Both the position numbers and the translations under genes were made by a program. Shown one piece after another: positions 55,122 to 64,000 of a DNA stretch of 64,000 bases; within the stretch, counting starts at the first letter, position 1, and each line of letters starts with the position of its first letter. The notes under the pieces are model-generated. The model had not been told where the DNA came from and searched no databases. It saw only the letters and a program-made list of their open reading frames with translations. Origin of the DNA: Mesotaenium endlicherianum (lineage: Eukaryota; Streptophyta; Zygnematophyceae; Zygnematales; Mesotaeniaceae); the NCBI GenBank assembly GCA_009602735.1, contig WELA01006442.1, forward strand, positions 413,155-477,154, written 5' to 3'.

Positions 55122-57064
55122 NGATGGTGGCCTCCTTGGCGCGCTCCACCAGGTAGTACCTGCTCCCTCCTCCAGTGCCAGCGTCAGCATCACGCGCGCA
55201 CACACTCCCCCCCATTAGCATGCCCCACGAGCAGAGCAAGGCAGAAGCAGGGCACCTGCGCTGGAGAAGGCGGCTGTGGTTCGCCAGCTCAGCAGTCAGA
55301 GCGCGAGCGTCTGGGTCATAGCGCCGGACCTGCACCCCCCCCTCGCATGCCCCCCACCCCGCCATCAGCTCCAGGCTCCTACGGCGAAGGGGGAGGGGGA
55401 GGGGGAGGGGGAGGGCGAGGGCGAGGGCGAGGGCGAGGGATGCTGGAGAGGGATGCTGGAACCGGTCGAATCCTCTGTTTCGGATGAGTGAGCAAATACC
55501 TTGTATGCAGTTTCCAGATGCACTTGAGAAATTTGTGTCGTGAGACACTGGTGTGCAGCTTCCGTTTGAATCTGGTGGTGGCGAACTCAAGCTCATGAAG
55601 TATATGCTAAGAGCTATGAGTAAATGTTTGAGGCGCTTTTGTAGGTACGCGCGCAAACGCACTTTGGCTCCTCGGCTCTGGAGATCATGGGACTCTGCAA
55701 GACTACTTCTGGCGGGTTTTTTTGTGTCTTTTGGTTTTCTTGGGTTTTTTTAGGTTTTTTTTAAGAAAAAACTGAAGAAGCTGGTGACGCGAAGAGACAA
55801 CAAGTTTTTTAATCTTTCTGGGCACAAGGTTCTGTGCCTGAGAGGAAGAACAGCTACCGAGCGAGGTTGGGGAGCAGAAGCCAGTTGAAACCTTCTAGAC
55901 TCTGTGTTCCCACTCACAACGAGGAGCTCCCCCCTCCCTCTCCTGCTGTTCTCCTTTTGCTGTGCGCAGTAAGAGGAGGGTGCTGCTGGACCTGGGCGGC
56001 AACCGGTTCGATACGAGCACGCTGTGGTTCCTGCGCTTCTACCCTCTCGACTTCACCGAAGTCCACGCGTTTGAGAGGAAGCCGAATCTCTACGTCGTCC
56101 CGACGCCTGTCCCCGCGGCGGAGCCAGGTGGCAGCAGGGGAATGGACGGCACCTCGCACTTCTCTGGTGTCAAGGCAGGCGGGCCGCCGGTCCCCCCGGA
56201 GATTCTCAAGAGGATCACTCTACACCAGAATTTTGTCGGCACACGAGACGACGCATCGGGCGTGAGTGGATCCCCGTCCCCCCGCCGCTTGTCCCCCCCT
56301 CCCCGCGCTCGCCGCGCCTCCTAAGCCTCGGTGCGTCTGGATGCATCTCGATGTGTGTCGCCAAACCAAGCTGTTTGGATTCTGTTGTCTCTGTGTCTTG
56401 TGCACACGGAACACCATGACGTCAAGTCTTGGCTTCTAGCATTTGGCGCAAAGAGACATCTTTGCGCCAGGCCGTGCCGTTTTTTGAGTTCTTTCGTGCT
56501 GCTTGCGGCTCCGCTCTGTTCTCCCTTCATGTGTCCGCTGGTTGTCGTGAGCTGGCTTGCTATGTAAGCCAATATGGTCAGGAGGCCCTCGTACACTGAG
56601 TACAGTGTGCACTCTAGAGTTGTGTGAGCCTGGCAAGCTGAAGCGTTTACCTCTTGCAACTCGTGGCAATGACTAGTCACCAAAAAAAATTATGCGTCCT
56701 TGCATGACGCCCAAAGGATTCATAAAAAGGGCGATGCTCGTGCGGTTAAGCAAGCCAGCTCTGTCTCCCTCCGCAGGGCGTGATTGACATCACCCGAATG
56801 ATCAAAGAAGAGTTTGGCATCACGAGAGATGACACCCTGATCGTAAAAATGGACATTGAAGCCGAGGAGTGGAACATTCTGCCGGCGTGGCTCAAAGACG
56901 ACGAGATGCTGGGCCTCATAGACGAGCTCTTTGTGGAAATCCACTACCGGCATCCGTCTATGACACGGTTTGGTTGGATGAAGTTCAAGCACACGAGGGA
57001 GGAGGCTTCTCAACTTCTGGAGAGTTTGAGGGATAGAGGTGTCTATGTGCACGCTTGGCCCTGA
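53657..57064 (+). CDS. Membrane-anchored FkbM-like (plant DUF7870-type) methyltransferase, four or more exons
   Basis: Exon 1 (53657-53950) encodes MDPVNQKLFWAAGG and a single hydrophobic helix (about residues 9-30), a type II signal anchor suggesting Golgi or ER. Exon 2 ends at 54825 (donor AG/GTACCG); its start between about 54520 and 54610 is unclear, since upstream frames hold stops. Exon 3 (55970-56261) joins in phase 2 and gives the SAM-binding motif VLLDLGGNRFDTSTLWF and VHAFERKPNL. Exon 4 (56777-57064) gives VIDITRMIKEEFGI, VKMDIEAEEWNILPAWL, similar to the KxDxEG(x)E motif of FkbM enzymes, and DELFVEIHYRHP, ending at TGA 57062-57064. Phases of exons 2-3 and 3-4 agree. Total about 380 residues. 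The substrate is unknown; O-methylation of a sugar is only a family-based guess. Confidence 0.8.
54836..54990 (+). repeat. Degenerate telomere-like motifs in intron 2
   Basis: About eight AACCCTA or close variants in 155 bp, starting directly after the exon 2 donor. They resemble the plant telomere unit CCCTAAA but are irregularly spaced. Related motifs occur at 57794-57810 and, reversed, at 58620-58652. Confidence 0.55.
55045..55122 (+). repeat. (GA)n microsatellite with one N
   Basis: About 38 GA units in intron 2, ending at an N (55122). Frames through it give Arg/Glu or Leu/Ser repeats and are artefacts. Confidence 0.9.
55384..55438 (+). repeat. GGGGGA/GGGCGA minisatellite
   Basis: Nine hexamer units in intron 2, changing from GGGGGA to GGGCGA midway. 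Confidence 0.85.
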
Positions 57065-58662
57065 TATGAGGGAAGGTTGTGGTAGGACACGGCCACTTGC
57101 TGCATTGCCTGGTAGCTATGCCTCCTCCTTCAAATTTAGTTGTAACTTATAAGCTAGTAGATTATTTTCACGTGTCAAATAATTATTTTAACTTGGTCAG
57201 GAAAATATTTGCAACATCCATAGGCTCCCAAGAGTCCTACACGATGAGGGCATGCAGCTGTCCTTAAATGTATGGAACCATATCCTTGTTGTGATGATGC
57301 ACAGCGGGCATTGTCTGACATGTGAAGATTCGGACGTGTGCGCTCACTCATAATGGTAGTGGACCAGGACTTGCCTGTGAGTTTCCATCATCTTAATAAG
57401 TGGCAGGACTGAACCAGCAAGCTCAACCAGAGTAAATCGAAGAGTAAATCGATCGGCACTCCCATGTGGTTAGCTTACACCCGTCGATCTGTACAAGTGC
57501 ATCGACACATACACATGCTACGCTGACCTGGCATATTTCACATCGGCTGCATGACAACACCAAGCACGCTTTAGCACGATTGACCTGACACAGTGCTTAG
57601 TACAACAAAGGCAAAGCCTGGTCCGGCGCAGTGCTGATAAGATTGCGCTTATTCCATGGAGTGTTACACAGAGTAAGGCATAACGCGACGCGTGTAACGC
57701 CGCGCAGAGCCTTGCAATTATTCATCCCTAATCCACTGCCTGCTACCGACTTCATGTCCTATGCCCGGCAGTCATCCCACAGTGTGCGTGCTCTAAGCCC
57801 TAGCCCCGAACCTTATATCATCCGAACCGCTTTATTTGAAACCAGAGGGTCCTCTGCGACCTGGCGCGCGAACCCCCGCTCCATCAACCTGCCGACAGGA
57901 CTGAGCCTTTCGCCCCCCCCTGCCTTCTTCTTAGGCCTGCACCGCCGACGGAAGCTCGAAGCGTATGCGAGCAATCCATTTCCTCACCCAGAGGCCGCTT
58001 TAGCCTCTACTCCTCGAGTCTAATCCGACCACCATTTTGATCGGCAGCTCTCCAACGACACAACGCCCGCCGGCTGAAATCTCTGTGGAAGCTCAAGCCA
58101 ACTCATCGTCCTCCGCCTTACAGACTTGCCGCCACAGAAGGGGGGAAAGAAAGAGGGAGAGGGAGAGGGAGAGGGGGGGAGGAGGGGGAGGAGCAGGTGG
58201 GGAGGAGCAGGGGTAGGGGTTGGGGCATGGGAAGGGAAGGGGGGAAGCTTTAACGGCTAGCCGTTGGTGGCGAACGGGGTTTGACCTTCACCTCCATCTC
58301 CATCCCAGGCTCCCCTCTTATTCCAGCTTTCTCAGACCTGGTAGGGCTCGGGGGCTGGCCCTCGCAGGCTGCCCGTCTCGACTTACGCCTACCTCTACCT
58401 AGCATCTCAGGTAACTACCGGCAGCCAGAATCTCCAGCTTCAGGCGGGCCGGGCTTGCACGCTGGCCTGCTGTCACCGGCCGGATCTCTGCAAGAGCCAG
58501 GAGTCGTGATTGATTGCCAAACGGCTGCCGCGCTCAGGGCCGCTACAGGGCCGCGCTCGGAGACCTCAAATTCAGATTTCGAACTTCGGGCGTCAGGTGT
58601 AGGGTTGAAGAACGAACGTCAAGGTCTAGGGGTTGGGCCTAGGGGTTAGGCTATCTAGATGA
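57065..58662. other. Intergenic region between two convergent genes
   Basis: It holds the 3' ends of both genes. 58140-58250 is a purine-rich GGGAGA/GGGGAA tract. An open frame at 57631-58023 (130 codons, plus) and another at 58281-58649 lack recognised motifs and have simple composition. No RNA gene is seen. Confidence 0.5.
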
Positions 58663-58970
58663 CTAGATGACTTTCTCCATGCGGCGGAAGGAGGCCTGGG
58701 GCAGCACGGCGTCGCTCTTCTTCTTGAGGAGGTTGAGGACGCCGAGCAGCGTGCTTTTGCTGCGCTTGGGCGCCATCGCGCTCGGGTCCGCCTCTGCCAT
58801 AGAGAGAGAAAGAGAGAGGGAGGAAGAGGCAGGGGACAGGAGGTGGAAGTGAGACGCGGCGACGTGCACGAGCATGCCCACGCGCGCACATACACACACA
58901 CAGGCACATGCACATCCACACAAATGCATGCTGGCGTGTGCGGGCGCACACACGCACACGCGCACACGCG

Positions 58971-59003
<33 letters not shown>

Positions 59004-62000
59004 GCGCGCGCGAGATTAAGGCGAGCTTAGCAGTTGTGCTTCTTCTTACAGTTCCGGCACGTAAGAACGAGCCAACAGGGACCTCGAGCGCTCTGAGGTT
59101 CCCATCCCCGACTACATTTGTATTTGCATCGGCTCCATTGGATTCCAACACAACGCGCCCTAGCGCCAGCCCAAGAAAGTCTTCCAGCTGCAACTACTGA
59201 GGAACTAAAGAACTGCTGCTGCTGCTGCCCGCAACTGCTGCTGCCTGCTTCTGCTGCTGCTAGCAGCTGCTACCTGCTACCGTGAGAGGACGGGGGAGTT
59301 GGGTCCCGGGTGTAATGGCCAGCGCTCCAGCGGGAGGGAGAGAAGGGTAGAGGGTAGGGAGAGGTCGCATGTAGTTACTGGCGCGGGCGTAGCAGAATTG
59401 GTGCGAAAGCAGAAAAAACGAGTAGGCAGAGATACGAGATAGGAGAGGAGAGAAGACGAGAGGAGAGGAGAGGAGGGGAGAGGAGAGGGGAGGAGAGGAG
59501 CGGAGAGGAGAGGGGGCAGGATCTGGGGGGCAGGATCTGGGGGGGGGAAGGTGTCAGCTGTGGAAATTCCAGCGGGAAGAATTTAGCGGGGGGTAGTTGG
59601 AGGGCGTCGGAGGTATGGCAGGCGAGGAGAAGGGGGGCCAGAAGACGAGAGGAGAGGAGAGGCGAGGACAGGAGAAGTGAGGCAGAGAGGAGATCAAGAA
59701 AGAGGGGGAGGGGAGGAGACACGTGTCGCTGGGGAGACGGCGGCGAGGTTGCATATGAAGGGGGGTGGGATGTCTAAGAGGGGGAAAGACAGGAGTTCAA
59801 AGAAGAGAGTGAACAGAAAAATGAGCGGGGTAGAGAGCAGAAGGGCAGGGGGGCAGGGGAGAGTGGAGAAGCAGAGAGGTAACAGACGGGGCGCCGGCAA
59901 GGAGGCACTTCAAGTGCGCCGGCAAAGGCAAGACGGCGCACTGGTACCGGGCCAGGCGTATCCAGGATAGGGCCGGCCCGTTGAGGCTGGGGAGGCAGGG
60001 AGGGAGGGAGGGGGCGCAGAGACTTTGAAGCGTGCAGAGAGTGCGCTGGAGTTTCGGGTTCCAAAATGAGGCCTTCGAGTTCCGAAATCAGGGGCTTCCA
60101 GGCTCTGGATTTTGAGATTGTTTGGAACTGTTTGGGATTGTTTGGGGTTGTTCTGGAGTTGTTTTGGTTGTTTTGGGATTCTTTTGGAACTGTTTGAAAT
60201 TGATTTGAGGATTGCTGCCCCGGGGGAGGGGGGGAGGGGGGGTTGGGGGTTTACCGGAGCGAACGTAGCCGGGGTAGGGCGCGTTGAGGCCTGGGAGGAC
60301 GGCCTCGTTGGCGGAGAGCGAGATGAAGAAGATGAAGGGCACGAGCCACAGCATGACGAGAAGGAAGCCAAACATCCACTCCAGCGTGGTGTACAGGTTG
60401 GCGCGGTCGTACAAAAACCAGCGAAACCACGCCACGTGGCTCGCCGCCAGGAGGCCTGCCGCGCGGGGGAGAGACAGAGGTGCGTGTACAAGCATACAAG
60501 CACGCACACGCATGCGCACGCACGCACCCATGTACACGTACGCACACGGACGCACATGCACATGCACATGCACGTACACGCACAAGCACCCACATGCATG
60601 TACGCACGCACGCACGCACGCACACACGCGAAGCGGTCAGGCTGTGTGCGCTTATGCGCACGGGGGGACATAAGTGCGCGCATGTACGCACTCACATGCG
60701 GCAAACGGTTAGGTGCGCGCTCAGGCGCGTGTACGTACGCGCACAGGCAGGGCGCGCAATGCGGCTCCCTGGCAAGAGGCCTGCGCTCGCATAGGCGCGC
60801 CCATGCACGGTCAGCGCGAACACGCAGACGCACGCACACAGGCACACACACCGCACACATGGACGCATTGCACACACGGACGCGCGTGCGCAGGCATGCG
60901 TATGGCTGGCTGCCAGGTGGCCTGCTAGAAGTAGCGTCAGGGTGAAGCCGGGGCGGGCAGGAGGGGAACCGCACCGCAGCTTGTAGCGAAACTCGGCGAA
61001 CGTATCGTCGGACAGGGGAAGAAGATGAGTAATATTTTGATTATTGTTCTGGTTAGGGGCAGGGAGGGCAGGAATGTAGAAGCATTCCACAGCTGCCGAC
61101 ATGTTCGGCAGAGGTAGCGTTTGATTTAGGGAAGTAGTTGAGTAGGATAGGGATCAGGCTCGGGCCTAGGATTGGGGTTAGCCTTGGGCCTAGGGTCGAG
61201 CCTAGGGTCGGGGCGATTGGGAGCAGCAGGGGAAGCGGGGCAGTAGAGAAGCGCACCACAGCTGCCGAGAAATTCAGCGGAGGTGACGTTGATGTAGGGG
61301 AAGTTGTGGAGGAGGCGGTGGTAGAGCGCGTGCGACACGACGCCGAGCGCGATGGGCAGCAGCGGCAGGCGGTCCACCAGCAGGAGCGCAACGTGGAGCC
61401 CCACGATGATCTGCTCACGGCGAGAGGGGAGTAGGACGAGAAGGAGGAGAAGGGGGGGAGGAGGGGGAGTGGGGGGAAGAGGGGGAGGAGGGGGTAGACG
61501 AGGGGGTGTCCGGCAGCTGTCAGCAACAGCACGGGCAGAGGATCACAGGTGGCAGCGCAGTAGCGCTGCCACGCACCTCCCTCTCCTACAACCTAGTGTC
61601 TCCATGCTCGAGGGGTGGGCCCCAGCTACGAGCTGAGGGAGGGGCAAGGGGAGGGGAGAGGGGCGGGTGAATGTGGAGAGATAAGAAAGAGGAGAGGGGA
61701 GGAGAGGAGACGGCAGGGGAGGAGAGGGAANAAGAGGGGGAGAAGGAACCCTGAGACTAGGGCCACCCACTAGCCAGCTGATTGCCATCAGGCAGGTTCT
61801 GCTGGAGGGTCTTGCAGCCTGGCAAGGCTGCTGGGTCTGCTGGGCCCAAGGAGTGAGGGCCTGAGAGTAACTCCAATTGCAGACTAGTGCGAACGCTCGC
61901 TAGGATAGATGCCTGGGCGAGAGCGCCGGGCAGAGGGCGAGGGGGAATGAGTGGAGGAGCAGAGGAGCGGAACTGCAGGCAGCATGCCTGCCTGCGTGTA

Positions 62001-62410
62001 CGTGCATATGTGTGTGTGTGTGCGTGTGCATGGGTGGCATATGTGTACGTGTATGTGTCTGCATGTGCGTCTGTATGTGCGTGTGTGCATGCCTGTGCGT
62101 GTGTGCACGTCTATGTGCGTGCGTGGGTGCATGCTTGCGCGCGTGCGTGTGTGGATACGTGCTCATGCGTGTCTGAATACAAGTTTGCGTGTGCGTGTGC
62201 GTGAGCCTGTCCGTCTGCGCGCGTGTGCCTCTGTGCGTGCGCGCCTGCGCCTGCGTGTTATGCATGCGGGTGCGTGCGCATGGGTGTGGACGTGCGGGCG
62301 TCTGGGAGGGCGCAGGGGGCGGGGGGGGACCTTGATGAGGAGGCTGATTATCTTGCGGGTGAGCTTGGGGCGCTCCTCCACCAGCTCTGCAATGTAGTAC
62401 AGCCCTGTGG
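58663..62410 (-). CDS. TEX261/SVP26-type ER-Golgi cargo receptor, 3' four exons
   Basis: Four exons with matching phases: A 62331-62410 (TGLYYIAELVEE), B 61257-61410 (IIVGLHVALLLVDRLP to EFLGSCG), C 60255-60455 (GLLAASHVAWFRWFLYD, then MFGFLLVMLWLVPFIFFISLSANE), D 58663-58793 (KRSKSTLLGVLNLL to MEKVI and stop). TEX261 has AAGLYYLAELIEE, SCGLVVVNHYLAF, WIIPFAFFVSLSAGENVLP and KRGKRLGILVVF in the same order. Four membrane segments are expected. Yeast Svp26/Erv26 is an adaptor that loads some glycosyltransferases and phosphatases into COPII vesicles. The first exon (about 20 residues with the start Met) was not found and may lie right of the window. All introns are GT-AG and rich in simple repeats. 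Confidence 0.85.
58872..59010. repeat. CA/CG-rich microsatellite in the last intron of the TEX261-like gene
   Basis: ACAC and GCGC runs within about 200 bp of the exon D acceptor. The Cys/Val-rich minus-strand frames here are artefacts. Confidence 0.85.
59213..59280. repeat. CTG-rich repeat
   Basis: Interrupted CTG triplets in the last intron. Confidence 0.8.
59440..59760. repeat. GAGAGG/GGAGA purine tract
   Basis: Strand-asymmetric purine-rich sequence in the intron between exons C and D; it continues in weaker form to about 60020. Confidence 0.75.
60480..60900. repeat. CACG/CACA-rich intronic repeat
   Basis: Dense ACGC, CACA and TGCA steps in the intron between exons B and C. Open Cys/Val/His-rich frames on both strands are composition effects. 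Confidence 0.75.
61058..61140 (-). repeat. Duplicated copy of the exon B/intron boundary
   Basis: About 80 bp resemble the end of exon B and the start of its intron (NATSAEHVGSCGMLLHSC against NVTSAEFLGSCGALLYC). The splice donor position reads GGA instead of GGTG, so the copy should not be used as donor. Confidence 0.6.
61990..62290. repeat. GTGT/GTGC-rich intronic microsatellite
   Basis: Alternating purine-pyrimidine sequence (TGTG, TGCG, CGTG) over 300 bp in the intron between exons A and B; could adopt Z-DNA. Confidence 0.8.
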
Positions 62411-62885
62411 CTGCACTCCCCACACGCACAACCCAGCAGTCAGCCAGTCGGACACAGAGTCGTACAGAACCGTACAGAACCATACGGAACTGTACAGACT
62501 GCAGTGTAGTACAGCCCTGTGGCTGCACCCCCCCCAGAAAACTATCTCTCTCTCTCTCCCTCTCTCAGACACACACACACACACAACCCAGCAGTCAGGC
62601 AGCCAGACACTGAACCATACAGGCTTGATGCAGTACGGCCCTGTGGCAGCACCCCCCCTCAGCCCCGCCCCGCGCAGGCACACACATTCCAGCAATAGGG
62701 CAGTCAGACACAGAGCCGTACAGACTGCAGTGTGGGACAGCCCTGGGCTGCACCCTCCGCACAGCCCCCCCACCCCGGCCACCCCCCCCGTGCACACACG
62801 CGCACAACCCAGCAAGCAGGCAGTCAGACACTGAACCACACAGGCTGCAACGTGATAAGGAGCTGGGTCCTGCGGCTGCACACCC
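62394..62885 (-). repeat. Tandem repeat including the exon A splice acceptor
   Basis: The block TGTAGTACAGCCCTGTGGCT recurs at 62394, 62505, about 62629 and 62731, with a weak copy near 62855 (period 102-124 bp). The first copy is the start of exon A with its acceptor; the others lie upstream in the intron and keep an acceptor-like TGCAG/CC. An N lies at 62889. Confidence 0.75.
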
Positions 62886-64000
62886 CCCNGGCAGCCTGTA
62901 CAGTCAAGGTGGGTGGGTGGGCAGGGAGGCAGTCAGAGAGTGGGTCAGTCAGTGGCAGCCAGGCAGTCTGAGTAAGCCTGTCGAACAGACAGACAGGCAG
63001 TCAGAGCACCAGACAGGCAGCACAGCAAAGCAAAGTGCCTTTGCTGCAGCTGCTGGTGGCCCCTCGAGAGCCCCCAGCAGCAAAGTGCTTCTCTGAGAGA
63101 GGAAGCGGGGAGAGGCTCTGGGGGCGCCAGGGGGGGGTGACCTGGGGGACAGGTGTCAAGCCGTGCTCAGAGCCCCAGGATCTGGTGCTGGTGCATGATG
63201 TGCTCTGGTGCTGAGGATCATTGCAACGGTGCTCCTCCTTCTTGCCCCGTCGTTCAATAGCCTGCTGTCCAGGGTGTCGTGTTTTCTCATGTTTTTCTGT
63301 TCCACTGAGTATATGCTCTCTTTGCTTGTTCTGTGTTTTTTTTTGTTTTTTTGTTTTTCTGGCTTTTTGATGTTTTGTGGTGTTCCCATTTTCTATTATT
63401 TTATATCTGCTCCTTCATAATTATAAAGAGTTCGGTACTTCAGATTCTGTTCTGTAACTATCTGAGCCTGCCCCTCGTCAGCTGAGTTCCTTCCACACCT
63501 TGAAGTGGCTCAGAATGGGTTGTGACTAGTAACGCCAAGGCAAGCCATAGGCCGTCAAGCCAAACCTTAAAGCCCTAACCCCGCCACGTCCTAAACCTCG
63601 AAAAGGGCTGGAGGCCAGAGGTGGGCCACAGCTAGTGCTCCTGAACCTTGTACCTTGAGGTACATAAACCTCATGTATACACATGCATATATGTACAGAC
63701 ATGCATAAACATATCTGCACACGCATATACACATAGATATATGCACATATGCATGAATACATACCACTTAGTGGCAACACTTTTGTAATAGGCCATTTCA
63801 GCAAGAGCTAAGTTCACAGGTAAGATCAAAGATATCACGTCTATCCAACCCCTCCCTCCTTCCCTCACCCGTCTCTTCCTCCCTCCCCGATCCCTGTCTT
63901 CCTCACCCTCACTTTCCCTCACCCTTCCTCTCCCTCCTCGCTCTCCCCCTCTCCCTCACTTTCTCGCCCCTCTCATCCACCCTCCCACCCCCCTTTTTTA
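62886..64000. other. Right edge: intron or upstream region, no exon found
   Basis: It should contain the rest of the first intron of the TEX261-like gene. A CAGACAGGCAG-rich stretch lies at 62940-63030, T-rich DNA at 63330-63370, a TATATG/CATATA repeat at 63672-63762 and a CCCTCC pyrimidine tract from 63840 to the end. No exon with a signal-like hydrophobic start was identified on the minus strand. Confidence 0.45.

Noticed and set aside
57631-58023. 130-codon plus-strand frame between the two host genes
   Set aside because: Pro/Ser/Arg-rich without a recognisable domain, in a region of mixed repeats.
58626-59200. Long Cys/Val/Arg-rich frames on both strands
   Set aside because: Produced by CA and CG repeats; only 58663-58793 (exon D) is supported by family match and splice phase.
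60088-60974. Long minus-strand frame of 354 codons
   Set aside because: It mixes exon C with CA-repeat sequence in other frames; only 60255-60455 is coding.
62394-62885. CRISPR-like array
   Set aside because: Repeats are few, diverged, unevenly spaced and part of a spliced eukaryotic gene.

Overview
The window looks like nuclear DNA of a green-lineage eukaryote, probably an alga; no species call is made. Reasons: spliced genes with GT-AG introns, long introns full of CA, GA and CTG simple repeats, degenerate CCCTAA-type telomere-like motifs inside an intron, chromodomain Ty3 retrotransposons primed by initiator tRNA-Met, and a plant-like FkbM/DUF7870-type methyltransferase gene. Nothing suggests bacteria: no operons, ribosome binding sites, rRNA or CRISPR.

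Layout. 1-10276 is old repeat debris: a piece of an LTR cut by the window edge, a solo 1150-bp terminal repeat, AT-rich sequence, piggyBac-like transposase remnants, and a decayed Ty3 element (E0). 10277-45535 is a 35-kb tandem array of one retrotransposon family (M): an empty unit (U0), a full unit (M1) and a second full unit (M2), all reading on the minus strand. Younger insertions interrupt it: a truncated element (19198-20247), a Ty3 element with LTRs and a perfect 5-bp target duplication (20785-27517), and a young chromodomain Ty3 element (39216-45388). 45536-52338 is another Ty3 element (E3, minus strand), itself cut by a solo LTR (47838-48752). 52339-64000 is host gene space, with a Golgi-type FkbM-like methyltransferase gene (plus strand) and a convergent TEX261/SVP26-type cargo-receptor gene (minus strand).

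The central result is a group of Ty3-like retrotransposons (M1, M2, E3, E0) carrying a DNMT3-type cytosine-C5 methyltransferase between protease and reverse transcriptase. In M1, M2 and E0 the polyprotein also ends in a PHD finger, at the place where chromoviruses have a chromodomain. The order is Gag, zinc knuckles, protease, methyltransferase, RT, RNase H, integrase, PHD: a DNA-methylation writer and a probable chromatin reader in one mobile element. Methyltransferase capture by retrotransposons is known from dinoflagellates and charophytes (recalled work of de Mendoza and colleagues). The PHD combination, the permuted terminal repeats and the apparent self-priming described below are less familiar to me.

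The M units are not simple LTR-body-LTR. Each is A-body-B, ends in TGTC...GACA and is joined to the next by GC inside a palindrome. The body start has no tRNA-type primer site but is complementary over 12-14 nt to a site 30 bp downstream of a TATA box in the repeat, which suggests Tf1-like self-priming. All DNMT-bearing copies here are damaged, so activity must be sought in other copies. Sequence was read by eye; splice sites and repeat edges are accurate to a few bases where stated and approximate otherwise.
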